From Saprospirales bacterium (lineage in GTDB: Bacteria; Bacteroidota; Bacteroidia; Chitinophagales; JADIYW01), in contig JADJSS010000017.1 in the NCBI GenBank assembly GCA_016711605.1, forward strand, positions 28,808 through 92,807: a DNA stretch of 64,000 nt, read 5' to 3'. Made by a program: the position numbers and the translations under genes. How positions within the stretch are numbered: the stretch's first letter is position 1; each line of letters opens with the position of its first letter. This document shows positions 8,156 to 17,209 of this stretch, in pieces. The notes beneath the pieces were generated by a model that saw only the letters and a list, made by a program, of their open reading frames with translations, did no database searches and had not been told where the DNA came from.

Positions 8156-8725
8156 ATGGCAACAAGATTAAGATTACAAAGACATGGTTCAAAAGGTTCT
8201 CCTTTTTACAAAATTGTAGCAGCTGACGCACGTGCTCGTAGAGATGGTCGTCACATCGAACAAATTGGAACGTACAATCCAACTTCTATTCCTGCAACGA
8301 TCATTTTAGATGTAGACAAAGCAGTAAAATGGTTACAAAGTGGTGCTGAACCAACCGATACTGTAAAAGCAATTTTATCGTACAAAGGTGCATTGTACAA
8401 AAAACATTTATTACGTGGTGTAGCAAAAGGCGTTGTGAAAGCAGAAGATGTTGAAACAAAATTTGCTGCTTGGTTAGAGCAAAAAGAAGGCAAAGCAATT
8501 GACCACAAAACAAAAGCTGATGCTGCAAAAAGAGCTAAAATTGAAGCTGCAGTAAACACACCTGCAAAAGTAAAAGAAGTAGAAGCACCAGTTGAAGAAG
8601 TAGCAGAAGCTACAACGGATGCTGTTGAAGAAGTAAAAGCAGAAGTAGTTGAAACAGTTGAAGAAGCGAAAGCAGAAGTTACTGAAGCTGCTGCAGATGC
8701 AACAGAAGAAAAAGCTGCAGAATAA
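8156..8725 (+). CDS. rpsP: 30S ribosomal protein S16 with long acidic C-terminal tail
   Basis: S16 is an assembly protein of the small ribosomal subunit. The first ~80 residues are the S16 domain (TRLRLQRHGSKGSPFYKIV, then DGRHIEQIGTYNP). After about residue 110 the protein continues for some 75 residues of Ala-, Glu- and Val-rich low complexity (VEEVAEATTDAVEEVKAEV and similar). This makes it 189 residues, against roughly 80-90 in Escherichia coli. Extended S16 tails are common in Bacteroidota. A strong terminator follows, and rimM begins 64 bases after the stop codon. Confidence 0.95.
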   Translation: MATRLRLQRHGSKGSPFYKIVAADARARRDGRHIEQIGTYNPTSIPATIILDVDKAVKWLQSGAEPTDTVKAILSYKGALYKKHLLRGVAKGVVKAEDVETKFAAWLEQKEGKAIDHKTKADAAKRAKIEAAVNTPAKVKEVEAPVEEVAEATTDAVEEVKAEVVETVEEAKAEVTEAAADATEEKAAE

Positions 8726-8745
8726 TAAACAAACTAATATTCATT

Positions 8746-8774
8746 AAAAATCTCAACTTTGGTTGAGATTTTTT
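8746..8774 (+). terminator. Rho-independent terminator after rpsP
   Basis: The stem AAATCTCAAC / GTTGAGATTT has a four-base loop (TTTG) and a run of T. The same stem sequence is used again after rplS at 11153. Confidence 0.85.
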
Positions 8775-8788
8775 AATTTATAGAAACA

Positions 8789-9286
8789 ATGGAATTAATA
8801 AAAATAGGAAAAGCACTGAAAACACACGGCTACAAAGGTCATTTGAGAATTGCCATTGATGCATTTTATATGGATGACTTTGAAGACATGAAGATTATTT
8901 TTATTGAGAACCTACCCTATTTTATTTTATCAAAAGATATAAATACAGATTCGCAAGCTATTATTTCTCTGGAAGATATAACCACGAAAGAAATGGCATT
9001 TTTATTACAAGGAAAACCAATTTTTGCAAAAGAAGAAGATTTGACTGAAATTCTGGAAGACGATCCATATCAGGAAATTATTGGTTTTAAGATGGTTGAT
9101 AAAACGCATGGCGAACTTGGGAAAATTGAAAAGATCATTGAATTTCCGCAACAATATTTAGCACAAATCTTTCAGGACAAGAAAGAAATTTTGATTCCGT
9201 TGAACAATACGTTCATCCAAAAAATAGATATAAAAAACAAAACGGTTTCTGTTCATTTACCAGATGGTTTTTTAGAGGTGTTTTAA
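8789..9286 (+). CDS. rimM: Ribosome maturation factor RimM
   Basis: RimM binds S19 and helps fold the 3' domain of 16S rRNA during 30S assembly. The 165-residue protein begins MELIKIGKALKTHGYKGHLRI, the N-terminal RimM barrel (family GxIxxxHGxxGEVRV). It carries the PRC-barrel part later (YQEIIGFKMVDKTHGELGKI, and KKEILIPL near residue 133). The position between rpsP and trmD-rplS matches the conserved rpsP-rimM-trmD-rplS order, here interrupted by a hypothetical gene. Directly after the stop codon the sequence turns into an abnormal homopolymer tract. Confidence 0.9.
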   Translation: MELIKIGKALKTHGYKGHLRIAIDAFYMDDFEDMKIIFIENLPYFILSKDINTDSQAIISLEDITTKEMAFLLQGKPIFAKEEDLTEILEDDPYQEIIGFKMVDKTHGELGKIEKIIEFPQQYLAQIFQDKKEILIPLNNTFIQKIDIKNKTVSVHLPDGFLEVF

Positions 9287-9302
9287 CCGCTCAAAAAGGC
9301 CA

Positions 9303-9460
<158 letters not shown>

Positions 9461-9521
9461 AATTTTATGTAATTTAAATAAATAATATTCCAAAAAAATA
9501 CTTATTTACTTACTAATTACC

Positions 9522-9983
9522 ATGAAAAATTCATTACTCATTTCATTCTTACTTTTTGCAAAAAATATATTTAGCGAGACTACATTTTCAAATAAAAATG
9601 AAACAAGCTATTTTAATTTCACCACTGCATGTACTCACCTATCAGCCAATAAAAATTTAGTCGTATCAAAAAATTTTTTGGCTACTAATGAAGAAACAGA
9701 ATTAAGTGATTTAGTAAAAGCGAAACGATTAAAAATTTCTGGTGCAGTATTTACAGCTATTGGTGGTGCTGGTTTGATTGGAACTACCATTTTAACTGGT
9801 ATTTTAGTACATAGTTATAACAACCAGAGCTCAACTACAAATAAAGAGTTTGCTCAAGTTGGCATCATCATTCCTGCATTGTTAGGATATGCATCAAGTG
9901 CTGTTATGCTTACCATAGGTTTACCACAATTAGGTGTAGGCATTCACAAAACAAAAAAGTATAAGAAACTCATTTCTAAATAA
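9522..9983 (+). CDS. Hypothetical membrane protein with signal peptide
   Basis: I do not recognise the family. The 153 residues begin with a hydrophobic signal (MKNSLLISFLLFAKNIFS), followed by a polar, Asn/Thr-rich stretch to about residue 68. Two glycine- and alanine-rich hydrophobic segments follow (about 72-95 and 112-138: SGAVFTAIGGAGLIGTTILTG, and IIIPALLGYASSAVMLTIGL). The end is Lys-rich. This suggests an envelope protein with two helices. It sits between rimM and trmD, and its codon usage looks like that of its neighbours. Confidence 0.55.
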   Translation: MKNSLLISFLLFAKNIFSETTFSNKNETSYFNFTTACTHLSANKNLVVSKNFLATNEETELSDLVKAKRLKISGAVFTAIGGAGLIGTTILTGILVHSYNNQSSTTNKEFAQVGIIIPALLGYASSAVMLTIGLPQLGVGIHKTKKYKKLISK

Positions 9984-10013
9984 AAATGTATTTTTGTCTG
10001 AGAAATTTTTCTC

Positions 10014-10043
10014 ACGACTCATCACTCACGACTTACGACTCTT
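10014..10043 (+). repeat. Dispersed repeat in the trmD leader
   Basis: CTCACGACTCATCACTCACG followed by ACTTACGACT is a degenerate tandem ending directly at the trmD start codon. It shares CACGACTTACGACT with 39131-39150 and is close to the repeat at 7971. Its position means it overlays the trmD ribosome-binding region. Confidence 0.6.
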
Positions 10044-10724
10044 ATGCGTATCGATATACTTTCAGCAGTTCCAGATTTATTGCAAAGTTTCTTTGAACAT
10101 TCTATTCTTAAGCGCGCCAATGAACGTAATCTGTTAGAAGTTCATCTTCATAATCTTCATGATTATTCTGCCAAAAAATTCAAGCAAATAGATGATTACC
10201 AGTTTGGTGGTGGCGCAGGCATGGTGATGTGTATCGAACCAATTTTAAAATGTATCGAATCTTTACAAAAAGAAAGAAGGTACGACGAAATCATTTTCAC
10301 CACACCAGATGGTGAATTGCTGGAACAAAAAATGGTGAACACACTTTCTCTAAAAGAAAATATTATTATTCTTTGTGGTCACTATAAAGGCATCGACGAA
10401 CGATTGCGAGAACACATTATTACGAAAGAAATTTCGATTGGCAGTTATGTGCTTTCTGGTGGCGAATTGCCTGCTGCGATTATCGTTGATGCAATTGGCC
10501 GATTAATTCCTGGTGTGTTGAATGATGAAACTTCTGCTTTGAGTGATTCTTTCCAAGATAATATGCTGGCACCACCTGTTTACACTCGACCTGCAGACTA
10601 TAACGGCTGGAAAGTGCCTGAAATTCTGCTTTCCGGACATGAAAAGAAGATTGAAGAATGGCGAAATCAGCAAGCTTTGGAACGAACCAAGCAGCGCAGA
10701 CCAGATTTATTACAAAATGATTAG
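10044..10724 (+). CDS. trmD: tRNA (guanine37-N1)-methyltransferase
   Basis: TrmD methylates N1 of G37 next to the anticodon using S-adenosylmethionine, preventing +1 frameshifting. The 226 residues show the trefoil-knot SPOUT motifs: YQFGGGAGMVM, then LCGHYKGIDERLREH and ISIGSYVLSGGELPA, which bind SAM. The C-terminal domain ends in a Lys/Arg-rich tail. The start at 10044 (MRIDILSAVPDLLQSFF) matches the family. rplS follows after 58 bases but has its own promoter. Confidence 0.95.
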   Translation: MRIDILSAVPDLLQSFFEHSILKRANERNLLEVHLHNLHDYSAKKFKQIDDYQFGGGAGMVMCIEPILKCIESLQKERRYDEIIFTTPDGELLEQKMVNTLSLKENIIILCGHYKGIDERLREHIITKEISIGSYVLSGGELPAAIIVDAIGRLIPGVLNDETSALSDSFQDNMLAPPVYTRPADYNGWKVPEILLSGHEKKIEEWRNQQALERTKQRRPDLLQND

Positions 10725-10730
10725 TTAACA

Positions 10731-10760
10731 TTGATATTTATAAAAATCTGCGTATCTTTG
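10731..10760 (+). promoter_or_regulatory. Promoter of rplS: TTG, 19-base spacer, TATCTTTG
   Basis: TTG at 10731-10733 and TATCTTTG at 10753-10760 are separated by 19 bases, the textbook Bacteroidota sigma-A layout. The rplS ATG follows at 10783. This is the clearest complete promoter in the window. Confidence 0.8.
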
Positions 10761-10782
10761 CACACGTTTAAAAATAATAGCA

Positions 10783-11136
10783 ATGGACAAGGTAAAAGAA
10801 TTAACTAAAAAATTGACAGAATCAAAAGGTCATCCTGATTTTAAAGCAGGTGACAACATAAATGTACACTACAAAATTATTGAAGGTGCGAAAGAACGTA
10901 TTCAGATTTTCCGTGGCGATGTTATTCAACGCAAAGGAACTGGTGCAACGCAAACTTTCACAGTTCGTAAATTATCGAATGGTGTTGGTGTAGAACGTAT
11001 TTTCCCTTTATCTTCACCAAATATTGAAAAAATTGAAGTGAATAAAATTGGTAAAGTGCGTCGTGCAAAAATTTTCTACATCAGAGAATTAAAAGGAAAA
11101 GCTTCAAGAATTAAAGAATCAATTAAATCTAGATAA
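10783..11136 (+). CDS. rplS: 50S ribosomal protein L19
   Basis: L19 lies at the 30S-50S interface of the ribosome. The 117-residue protein has the family landmarks FKAGDNINVHYKI, RIQIFRGDVIQRKGTG, and FTVRKLSNGVGVERIFPLSS followed by IEKIEVNKIGKVRRAKIFYI. Length and sequence are normal. It has its own promoter (10731-10760) and terminator (11153-11185), so it can be expressed independently of trmD. Confidence 0.97.
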   Translation: MDKVKELTKKLTESKGHPDFKAGDNINVHYKIIEGAKERIQIFRGDVIQRKGTGATQTFTVRKLSNGVGVERIFPLSSPNIEKIEVNKIGKVRRAKIFYIRELKGKASRIKESIKSR

Positions 11137-11152
11137 TTTAATTTTAGTTTAT

Positions 11153-11185
11153 AAAAAAATCTCAACTTAGGTTGAGATTTTTTTT
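11153..11185 (+). terminator. Rho-independent terminator after rplS
   Basis: The stem AAATCTCAAC / GTTGAGATTT has a short loop (TTAG) and a T8 tail. The stem is identical to that of the rpsP terminator at 8746. Confidence 0.85.
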
Positions 11186-11194
11186 GTTTATATG

Positions 11195-11230
11195 AAGACC
11201 TTGAAAGTTTTAAAAACCTTCAAGGTCTTT
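11195..11230. terminator. Hairpin between rplS and the serine hydrolase
   Basis: AAGACCTTGAA pairs with TTCAAGGTCTT around a 14-base loop. The flanks are A/T rich, so it can end the minus-strand serine hydrolase transcript and back up the rplS terminator. Confidence 0.65.
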
Positions 11231-11233
11231 ATT

Positions 11234-12379
11234 TTAATTTAGCACTTGCAAACCAGCTTCGATATAATTCAGAATATCTTCGTTTTGACGAAGTGTATTT
11301 GCTGGATCGCGTTTTATTTTTTTACCTAAACGCACAATTACAGCATTTTTATCAGGAATGACATAAATAAATTGTCCTAAAATTCCTCTGAAATATGGAA
11401 TTTGATGTCCTTTGTAATTGAGCATCCAAGTTTGATAACCATACCAATTCACAGGATTTTTAAATTCTGAGTCTTTCATATCTGTTACACTTGTAGTCAT
11501 ATCTTTAATATAAGCAGCATCAATAACCTGAACTGAATCCCATTTTCCGTTTTGCAACACCATTTGACCAAGTTTAGCAAAATCGCGCGCTGTTGCATTC
11601 AAACAACAAAATGATTTTTCAACGCCATTTTTATCCGTGCTCCAAAGTGCATCTGACTCGGCTCCTAAAGGATTCCACAAGTATTCGTGTGCATTTTCTG
11701 CAATAGATTTTTTCGTTACATTTTTGATGATATAACCTAAAATTTCGGTGCAAATACTCTGATATTCCCAAATTTTTCCTTGGTTGTTGCTCGGTCTAAT
11801 TTTTATTTTATGCATTAATTTATCTAAATCATTTCCATAATACGATTCAGAAGTCAATGAAAAAATATTCATGTAAGATTCACTCCAATCCAAATCACAA
11901 CTCATGTTTAACACATTTTTTATGGTCAATTTGCCTGCTGGAATTTGTTCTAATTCTGGTACATATTTTTTAACATCATCATTTACGCTTATTTTTCCTT
12001 GCTCAACTAACTTGCCAATCAACAAAGCATTGATTGTTTTTGCCATTGAAAACGAACCTGAAATGGTTTCCTTATTATAGTTTTCCCAATAATTTTCATA
12101 GACAATTTTTCCATCTTGAATCACTAAAAAAGCACAGGTTTGTCTTTCGTTAAAAAAATCAATCAACTCTTTTGAAGGTTGCTTTTTGTTGTAATTATCT
12201 GCCACTAACCAAGGTTTTGGATGTTCAGATTTTTGGACTTTGTTATTAGGAAACAATTGATAATCATCTACATTAGCAAAGTTGTGTTTCAAACCCATTT
12301 GTACATGAACAGGTAAAAAGAAATAAACAATTGCGAAGACTGCAACTGCTATCAGAAGTTTTTTAAGTTTTTGCATCAC
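11234..12379 (-). CDS. Serine hydrolase of the class C beta-lactamase family
   Basis: This is a membrane-anchored enzyme of 381 residues with an N-terminal hydrophobic segment (about residues 7-24). The catalytic SxxK motif is SMAK at residues 111-114, within ISGSFSMAKTINALLIGKLV. The rest matches the AmpC/penicillin-binding family shared by beta-lactamases, esterases and D-aminopeptidases (NVLNMSCDLDWSESY, WEYQSICTEILGYII, DARDFAKLGQMVLQNG-like stretches). Substrate cannot be predicted. It is most likely an esterase or peptidase acting in the periplasm. There is no sign of a specific resistance role. It is flanked by hairpins on both sides. Confidence 0.85.
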   Translation of the reverse strand: MMQKLKKLLIAVAVFAIVYFFLPVHVQMGLKHNFANVDDYQLFPNNKVQKSEHPKPWLVADNYNKKQPSKELIDFFNERQTCAFLVIQDGKIVYENYWENYNKETISGSFSMAKTINALLIGKLVEQGKISVNDDVKKYVPELEQIPAGKLTIKNVLNMSCDLDWSESYMNIFSLTSESYYGNDLDKLMHKIKIRPSNNQGKIWEYQSICTEILGYIIKNVTKKSIAENAHEYLWNPLGAESDALWSTDKNGVEKSFCCLNATARDFAKLGQMVLQNGKWDSVQVIDAAYIKDMTTSVTDMKDSEFKNPVNWYGYQTWMLNYKGHQIPYFRGILGQFIYVIPDKNAVIVRLGKKIKRDPANTLRQNEDILNYIEAGLQVLN

Positions 12380-12386
12380 TAAAAAT

Positions 12387-12424
12387 AAAAAAAATCGGAC
12401 AAGTAATGAAACTTATCCGATTTT
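12387..12424 (-). terminator. Terminator downstream of the SH3-like repeat protein
   Basis: Read on the minus strand, AAAATCGGATAAGT pairs with ACTTGTCCGATTTT (one mismatch) around a six-base loop, followed by a T-rich tail. It ends transcription from the gene at 12628 after passing the repeat element. Confidence 0.7.
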
Positions 12425-12455
12425 ATATTTTGTAGATTTTTTTTTTACAATTTTT

Positions 12456-12622
12456 AACCATAGATTCATAGAAATAACAGCAAATCGTTTCGTAGTAAAT
12501 TGTAGTTAGTAAAAGATACACATAATGTAAGCTTTGCTTACATCTATGATTTCCTTACTTAACGAAATAAATTGCTCTCAATTTATTTTACACTATAAAA
12601 AACTATGTATCTATGTGTTTAA
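12456..12622. repeat. Intergenic element bounded by inverted degenerate repeats (copy C)
   Basis: The left arm AACCATAGATTCATAGAAAT and the right arm CTATGTATCTATGTGTTTAA are inverted versions of a CATAGAxxCATAGA-type tandem. The interior has a TGTAAGC/GCTTACA hairpin at about 12527-12541 and no ORF. It has the same architecture as the copies at 246, 1158 and 59067, but a different arm sequence. Confidence 0.5.
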
Positions 12623-12627
12623 TTTAT

Positions 12628-14031
12628 TTATAATTTTTTCAATGAAACTTTAAAGAAATAAGCGTCTGTTTTATCAGTAAAAATAATTTTTCCCGAATAT
12701 AAACCATTTCCTTGGTGCGTTAAACCTTCGGCTACTTTTCCTGATTTTCCGATGTAATTACTTTTGTTTGAGTAAAAACTATCATCAGCGTCAACATCTA
12801 CAACTTTAACTTTGGTACCTTTTGCTATACTTTCGCCATAATTTATGTTTTTAGTAGTTGTAGTATTAGTTTTAGAGGTTGATGAGCTAGTATTTTTAGA
12901 TCCTGATTTTTTCAATTTAACCAAGAAGAAATAAGGTGAGTCGCCGCCATCTAATTTTACAGTTCCACCATAACCATTTTCACTAGCATCATACGATAAA
13001 TCATCACCTGCAACGCCTTTTTTTCCAATATAATCATCTTTATCGCTATAGTAGCTATCATCAGGACTTACAGCAGTTATTTCTACTTTATCACCTTCTT
13101 TGATATCTTTATCATTTTTAGCACTTGTCCATTCATCACTGTTATTATCGCCATACATTGCATCATAAAGATATGCATCATCATCATCTGAATTTTTGGT
13201 TGAAGTTTTAGTATCTTCTGCTGTTTTAACTAATTTTTTAACTGGTTCTTTAGAAAATTTGGCTTTGTAAAAATAAGCTGTTGAGCCATCATCATACAAG
13301 AAGTCACCAGCATAATAGCCATTTTCTTTCATTGTCCAATCAGATTTATTTACGATTCCACGTTTTCCTATTTTATCGAAACGATCAGAAAAATAAGAAT
13401 CGTCTGAACTAATTTCAGCAAGATATAATGCAGTTCCTTTTTTAATAGTACCTGAAACAAATTTAATTGAAGAGGTAGTAGTTGATGAAGTTGAACTAGA
13501 AGAACTTCCAGTTTTACCTAATTTTACTTTGTAGAAATAATAACTTTTTCCATTATCTAAGATAACGCTACCAGAATAATATCCATCTTCATCATCAGAT
13601 AATTCAGCATCTGTTTTTCCTGTTTTTCCTTCGATTTCGCTTTTATCACTATAATAAGAATCATCTACAGAAACTTCAAGAATTTTTATCTTTGTGCCTT
13701 TAGAGATAGTACCTGAAAACAAATCACTACTGTTAAATGTCAACTTTCGTGGTGTTTGAGTAACTTCAACTTTTACATTTTTAAAAAAGCAAGTTCTGCC
13801 AGATTCAGTTTCTAAAGTACCAGAATAAAATCCATTATCATTTTTATCTAAAGTACCTAAGGTTGTTGCAGATTTGCCAACAAAATCGGCTCTTTCATCA
13901 TAATAGGTATCGCCTTTTGCGATTTCTAAAATAGTTACTTTTGAACCTTTTGCAATACTAGACTGCGCGAATGACTGAGTTATAAAAAGGAAAGAAATGA
14001 GAAGATAAAATAAGTTTTTCATTTGAGTCAA
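12628..14031 (-). CDS. Secreted protein with five SH3-like tandem repeats
   Basis: I do not recognise a named family. The 467-residue protein has a signal peptide (MKNLFYLLISFLFITQSFAQ, starting at Met4 or Met1). Five repeats of about 67 residues follow, at residues 25-90, 106-172, 193-262, 308-375 and 401-467. Each repeat runs KGTKVxxxEV, DDSYYSDK, GKxG, then a glycine-rich NGYYSG and a final aromatic FYKVKL. Linkers are Ser/Thr-rich (SSSSSTSSTTTSS; SSSTSKTNTTTT) or acidic (NSDDDDAYLYDAMYGDNN). The pattern suggests small SH3-like beta-barrels on the cell surface or in the periplasm. The conserved DD could bind a cation; that is a guess. Confidence 0.7.
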   Translation of the reverse strand: MTQMKNLFYLLISFLFITQSFAQSSIAKGSKVTILEIAKGDTYYDERADFVGKSATTLGTLDKNDNGFYSGTLETESGRTCFFKNVKVEVTQTPRKLTFNSSDLFSGTISKGTKIKILEVSVDDSYYSDKSEIEGKTGKTDAELSDDEDGYYSGSVILDNGKSYYFYKVKLGKTGSSSSSTSSTTTSSIKFVSGTIKKGTALYLAEISSDDSYFSDRFDKIGKRGIVNKSDWTMKENGYYAGDFLYDDGSTAYFYKAKFSKEPVKKLVKTAEDTKTSTKNSDDDDAYLYDAMYGDNNSDEWTSAKNDKDIKEGDKVEITAVSPDDSYYSDKDDYIGKKGVAGDDLSYDASENGYGGTVKLDGGDSPYFFLVKLKKSGSKNTSSSTSKTNTTTTKNINYGESIAKGTKVKVVDVDADDSFYSNKSNYIGKSGKVAEGLTHQGNGLYSGKIIFTDKTDAYFFKVSLKKL

Positions 14032-14098
14032 TTAAATTTTAAAATGATGATGCAATTTACATACCAAAAAATAATTCTGAATACCAAATTAATGGTAT

Positions 14099-15046
14099 TT
14101 ATAACAAACCTCTTCCAATTTTGTTGAGTAGGTTCTTGTCTTTTAAATCTTTCATCAACGCATCGAGCACGCCATTGATAAAATCTTTACTTTTTGGTGT
14201 AGAATATTCTTTAGCAATGTCTAAATATTCGTTAATGGTTACTTTTATAGGAATACTTGGGAAATAAAGAAATTCGCTCAGAGCCATACGCATCAAAATA
14301 ATATCAACCGTTGCTAAACGATCAGAATCCCAATTTTTTAATCGTGGCTCAATGAGTTTATAATTTTCTTTTTTATGCTCAACAGTTTCTCTAAATAAAT
14401 CAATACCAAATTGAGACAATTCAGCCATTTTTTCTTTAAGATGTTGTCTGTTTAAATGCAGTTTTAATTCGTGTTTGCTTTTTTGAATAATATCTGTAAC
14501 AGCTTCGACTACGAATTCTGCATCATCATTCCAGTTTATAAAAATTTCATCCGAATGATCAATAAAAGTATCGTCTTCAAACAACAATTCGTTAAGCATA
14601 AACAACACTATTTTTCTGTCTTCATCAATATCAAACTCTTTACCATTATTTAAATAGTGCTGATATTGTGGTGCATCCAGCATTTTTTTATACAATCTTC
14701 TTACATCTTCTTCATCAATCAATGATAAAATATTTAGTGCTTTTATTTCTTTTAGAAAAGGTGCATCGTTATTTAAAAATTGAATTAGAAAATTACTTAA
14801 TAACTTAGTATTTACTAATTTATCATCATTGGATTTTAAATGTTTGGAAGATTTTATTTGCGCATCTTTCTCTGCAAAGTTGGCAATTTCTCTAATAAAT
14901 AAAAGTAAATATAGATATTGGTCTTTAACTGAAAAAATACTTTTTTGCAAATTTTGCTCGAAGTGTTTAATGTCAGCGGAATTGGCAGTTTCGCAAGCAT
15001 AAATATACTGCATTGCTTTTATACGAACACTTCTTCTTGTAATCAT
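14099..15046 (-). CDS. nusB: Transcription antitermination factor NusB (long form)
   Basis: NusB, with NusE/S10, binds boxA RNA and supports antitermination in rRNA operons. The C-terminal ~130 residues hold the NusB fold: NWDSDRLATVDIILMRMALSEFLYFPSIPIKVTINEYLDIAKEYSTPKSKDFINGVLDAL in pieces. The N-terminus opens with RRSVRIKAMQYIYACE. The 315-residue length is more than twice that of the Escherichia coli protein, because an additional helical region precedes the core, as is usual in this phylum. The gene stands alone with a TATCTTTG box 24 bases upstream. Confidence 0.9.
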   Translation of the reverse strand: MITRRSVRIKAMQYIYACETANSADIKHFEQNLQKSIFSVKDQYLYLLLFIREIANFAEKDAQIKSSKHLKSNDDKLVNTKLLSNFLIQFLNNDAPFLKEIKALNILSLIDEEDVRRLYKKMLDAPQYQHYLNNGKEFDIDEDRKIVLFMLNELLFEDDTFIDHSDEIFINWNDDAEFVVEAVTDIIQKSKHELKLHLNRQHLKEKMAELSQFGIDLFRETVEHKKENYKLIEPRLKNWDSDRLATVDIILMRMALSEFLYFPSIPIKVTINEYLDIAKEYSTPKSKDFINGVLDALMKDLKDKNLLNKIGRGLL

Positions 15047-15070
15047 AGTATAAATGAACTTTTACTTGCG

Positions 15071-15078
15071 CAAAGATA
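15071..15078 (-). promoter_or_regulatory. -7 box of nusB
   Basis: CAAAGATA on the plus strand is TATCTTTG read toward nusB, ending 24 bases before its ATG at 15046. Confidence 0.65.
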
Positions 15079-15261
15079 GTGTTTAATTTAAGGTTTGTTG
15101 ATTTGAAGATTTCAAGATGGTGTTAATAAAAAATGAAATATCCGTATAATATTTAAAACAAAAGAACATAAAATATGTAGTATTCGTAAACAGTTTTAAA
15201 TAATAAAAAATACATCTGAAATGATTTCAGATGTAAAAGTAAATATCTAATTTCGTACACG

Positions 15262-17043
15262 ATGAAAGAACTGCGCGCTGTAAACAAATATCTTCTAAAA
15301 TATAAATGGCTTTTGTTTTTAGGATTTTTATTTGTGCTTTCATCTAATTTCTTTGGTTTATACACACCAACCTATATTCGATATGCTATTGATATTGTTA
15401 CGGAAAACATCAAAACATACAAGTTGCTCAATGGTTTCTCGGCACAACATATTTACAAAAGGCATTTTATAAATTTTATACTTTATTTTTCAGCAATCAT
15501 TTTAGTTACTTCTTTAATTAAAGGTTTGTTGATGTTTTTTATGCGACAAACTCTTATAGTTATGTCACGTAAAGTAGAATACGACCAAAAAAATGAACTC
15601 TATCAAAAGTATCAGCAACTTAATACATCATTCTATAAAAAAAATAACACTGGTGATTTAATGAGTAGAATTAGTGAAGATGTTTCGCGCGTACGCATGT
15701 ATGTTGGTCCAGCCATCATGTACATTATGAATTTAATTGTGTTGTTTAGTTTAGTGATTTATTCGATGCTAAATATCAACGCTTATTTATCTATTTATGT
15801 GTTGTTGCCATTACCAATTTTGGCGTTTTTAATTTATAAAGTAAGTGATTTAATTAATGTAAAAAGCGAACAAATTTCGGTAGCACTTTCTGGTTTAACA
15901 TCGCAAGCACAAGAAGTATTTTCAGGCGTTCGCGTCATTCAGTCGTTTGCAATTGATAAGCAAATTCAACACGAATTTTATGATGCAAGCAATGCATACA
16001 AAGAACAAAATATTTCGTTAGCAAAAATTGAATCGTTCTTTGCTCCGTTGATGTTGTTGCTAATTGGTTTAAGTACATTAATGGTTGTTTATATTGGTGG
16101 AAAAGAAATTCAAATCGGAAATTTCACCACTGGAAATATTGCTGAATTTGTGTTTTATATTAATATGCTAACTTGGCCTGTTGCATCGCTTGGCTGGTGT
16201 GTTTCTTTAATTCAGCGTGCTGAAGCTTCTCAAAAAAGATTGAATAGTTTTTTAAATGATGATGAAATTATTCAAAATCATTCAACACAACCTTTAGAAA
16301 CGATAGAAACCATAGAATTGAAAGATGTTTCTTTCACTTATTTCGACACAAAAATTGAAGCTTTAAAAAATATTAATTGCACCATAAAAAAAGGTGATAA
16401 AATTGCTATTGTTGGAAAAACTGGTTCTGGAAAATCTACGCTTGCTGAATTGTTGTTGCGCACTTATGATACAGAACATGGTGAAATTTTAGTGAATCAA
16501 AAAAATATTCAGCAAATTAATTTAAAAGCATATCGCGATAAAATTGGATATACACCTCAAGATGTTTTTTTATTTTCTGATACTGTGAAAAATAATATCT
16601 TATTTGGTACTGATTTGGAAAGAGAAAATGATAGTGAAAGTGAAATGCAAAAATTTGCAACCATTGCAAACGTTCATAATGATATTATTGGTTTACAAAA
16701 ACAATATGAAACTGTTGTAGGTGAACGCGGTGTGATGTTGTCTGGTGGACAAAAACAACGCATTTCTATTGCACGTTCGTTGGCAAAAAATCCTGAATTA
16801 GTGATACTGGACGATTGTCTTTCGGCTGTTGATGCCAACACTGAAAAAATTATTTTAGACAACTTGAATACTACATTAAAAAATAAAACCGTGATTTTTA
16901 TTACGCATCGAATCTTTAGTATTATGAACTTTAATCAGATTTTAGTGTTAGATAATGGTATAATTGTAGAGCAAGGAAATCATCAAGAATTACTCAATAA
17001 AAATGGTGTTTATTTTGACTTATATCAATTGCAGAACGAGTGA
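15262..17043 (+). CDS. ABC transporter, fused permease and ATPase (MsbA/MdlB type)
   Basis: This half-transporter exports lipids, peptides or drugs across the inner membrane as a dimer. The first ~320 residues contain six membrane helices. The ATPase domain has Walker A GKTGSGKST near residue 385, Q-loop TPQDVFLF, signature LSGGQKQR near 493, Walker B LVILDDCLSAVD and a switch His (ITHR). The length of 593 residues is normal. No dedicated partner or accessory gene lies nearby, so the substrate is open. The start at 15262 (MKELRAVNKYLLKYKW) fits a cytoplasmic N-terminus. Confidence 0.9.
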   Translation: MKELRAVNKYLLKYKWLLFLGFLFVLSSNFFGLYTPTYIRYAIDIVTENIKTYKLLNGFSAQHIYKRHFINFILYFSAIILVTSLIKGLLMFFMRQTLIVMSRKVEYDQKNELYQKYQQLNTSFYKKNNTGDLMSRISEDVSRVRMYVGPAIMYIMNLIVLFSLVIYSMLNINAYLSIYVLLPLPILAFLIYKVSDLINVKSEQISVALSGLTSQAQEVFSGVRVIQSFAIDKQIQHEFYDASNAYKEQNISLAKIESFFAPLMLLLIGLSTLMVVYIGGKEIQIGNFTTGNIAEFVFYINMLTWPVASLGWCVSLIQRAEASQKRLNSFLNDDEIIQNHSTQPLETIETIELKDVSFTYFDTKIEALKNINCTIKKGDKIAIVGKTGSGKSTLAELLLRTYDTEHGEILVNQKNIQQINLKAYRDKIGYTPQDVFLFSDTVKNNILFGTDLERENDSESEMQKFATIANVHNDIIGLQKQYETVVGERGVMLSGGQKQRISIARSLAKNPELVILDDCLSAVDANTEKIILDNLNTTLKNKTVIFITHRIFSIMNFNQILVLDNGIIVEQGNHQELLNKNGVYFDLYQLQNE

Positions 17044-17209
17044 TGTTGTACGATTGACGATATACGATTGACGATGTAAAAAATATCAATTATGAATCGT
17101 TAATTATTAATTTTTAATTGTAAATCATCAATCTTTAATCATCATCTAAACAAGTTATTAACACGAATAAAAAATGCTGTTAATTAAAAAAATAAAATGA
17201 GAAACATTT

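Noticed and set aside
11234..12379. Beta-lactamase (resistance gene)
   Set aside because: The SxxK fold is shared by esterases and peptidases, and the usual lactamase YxN and KTG motifs are not clear.
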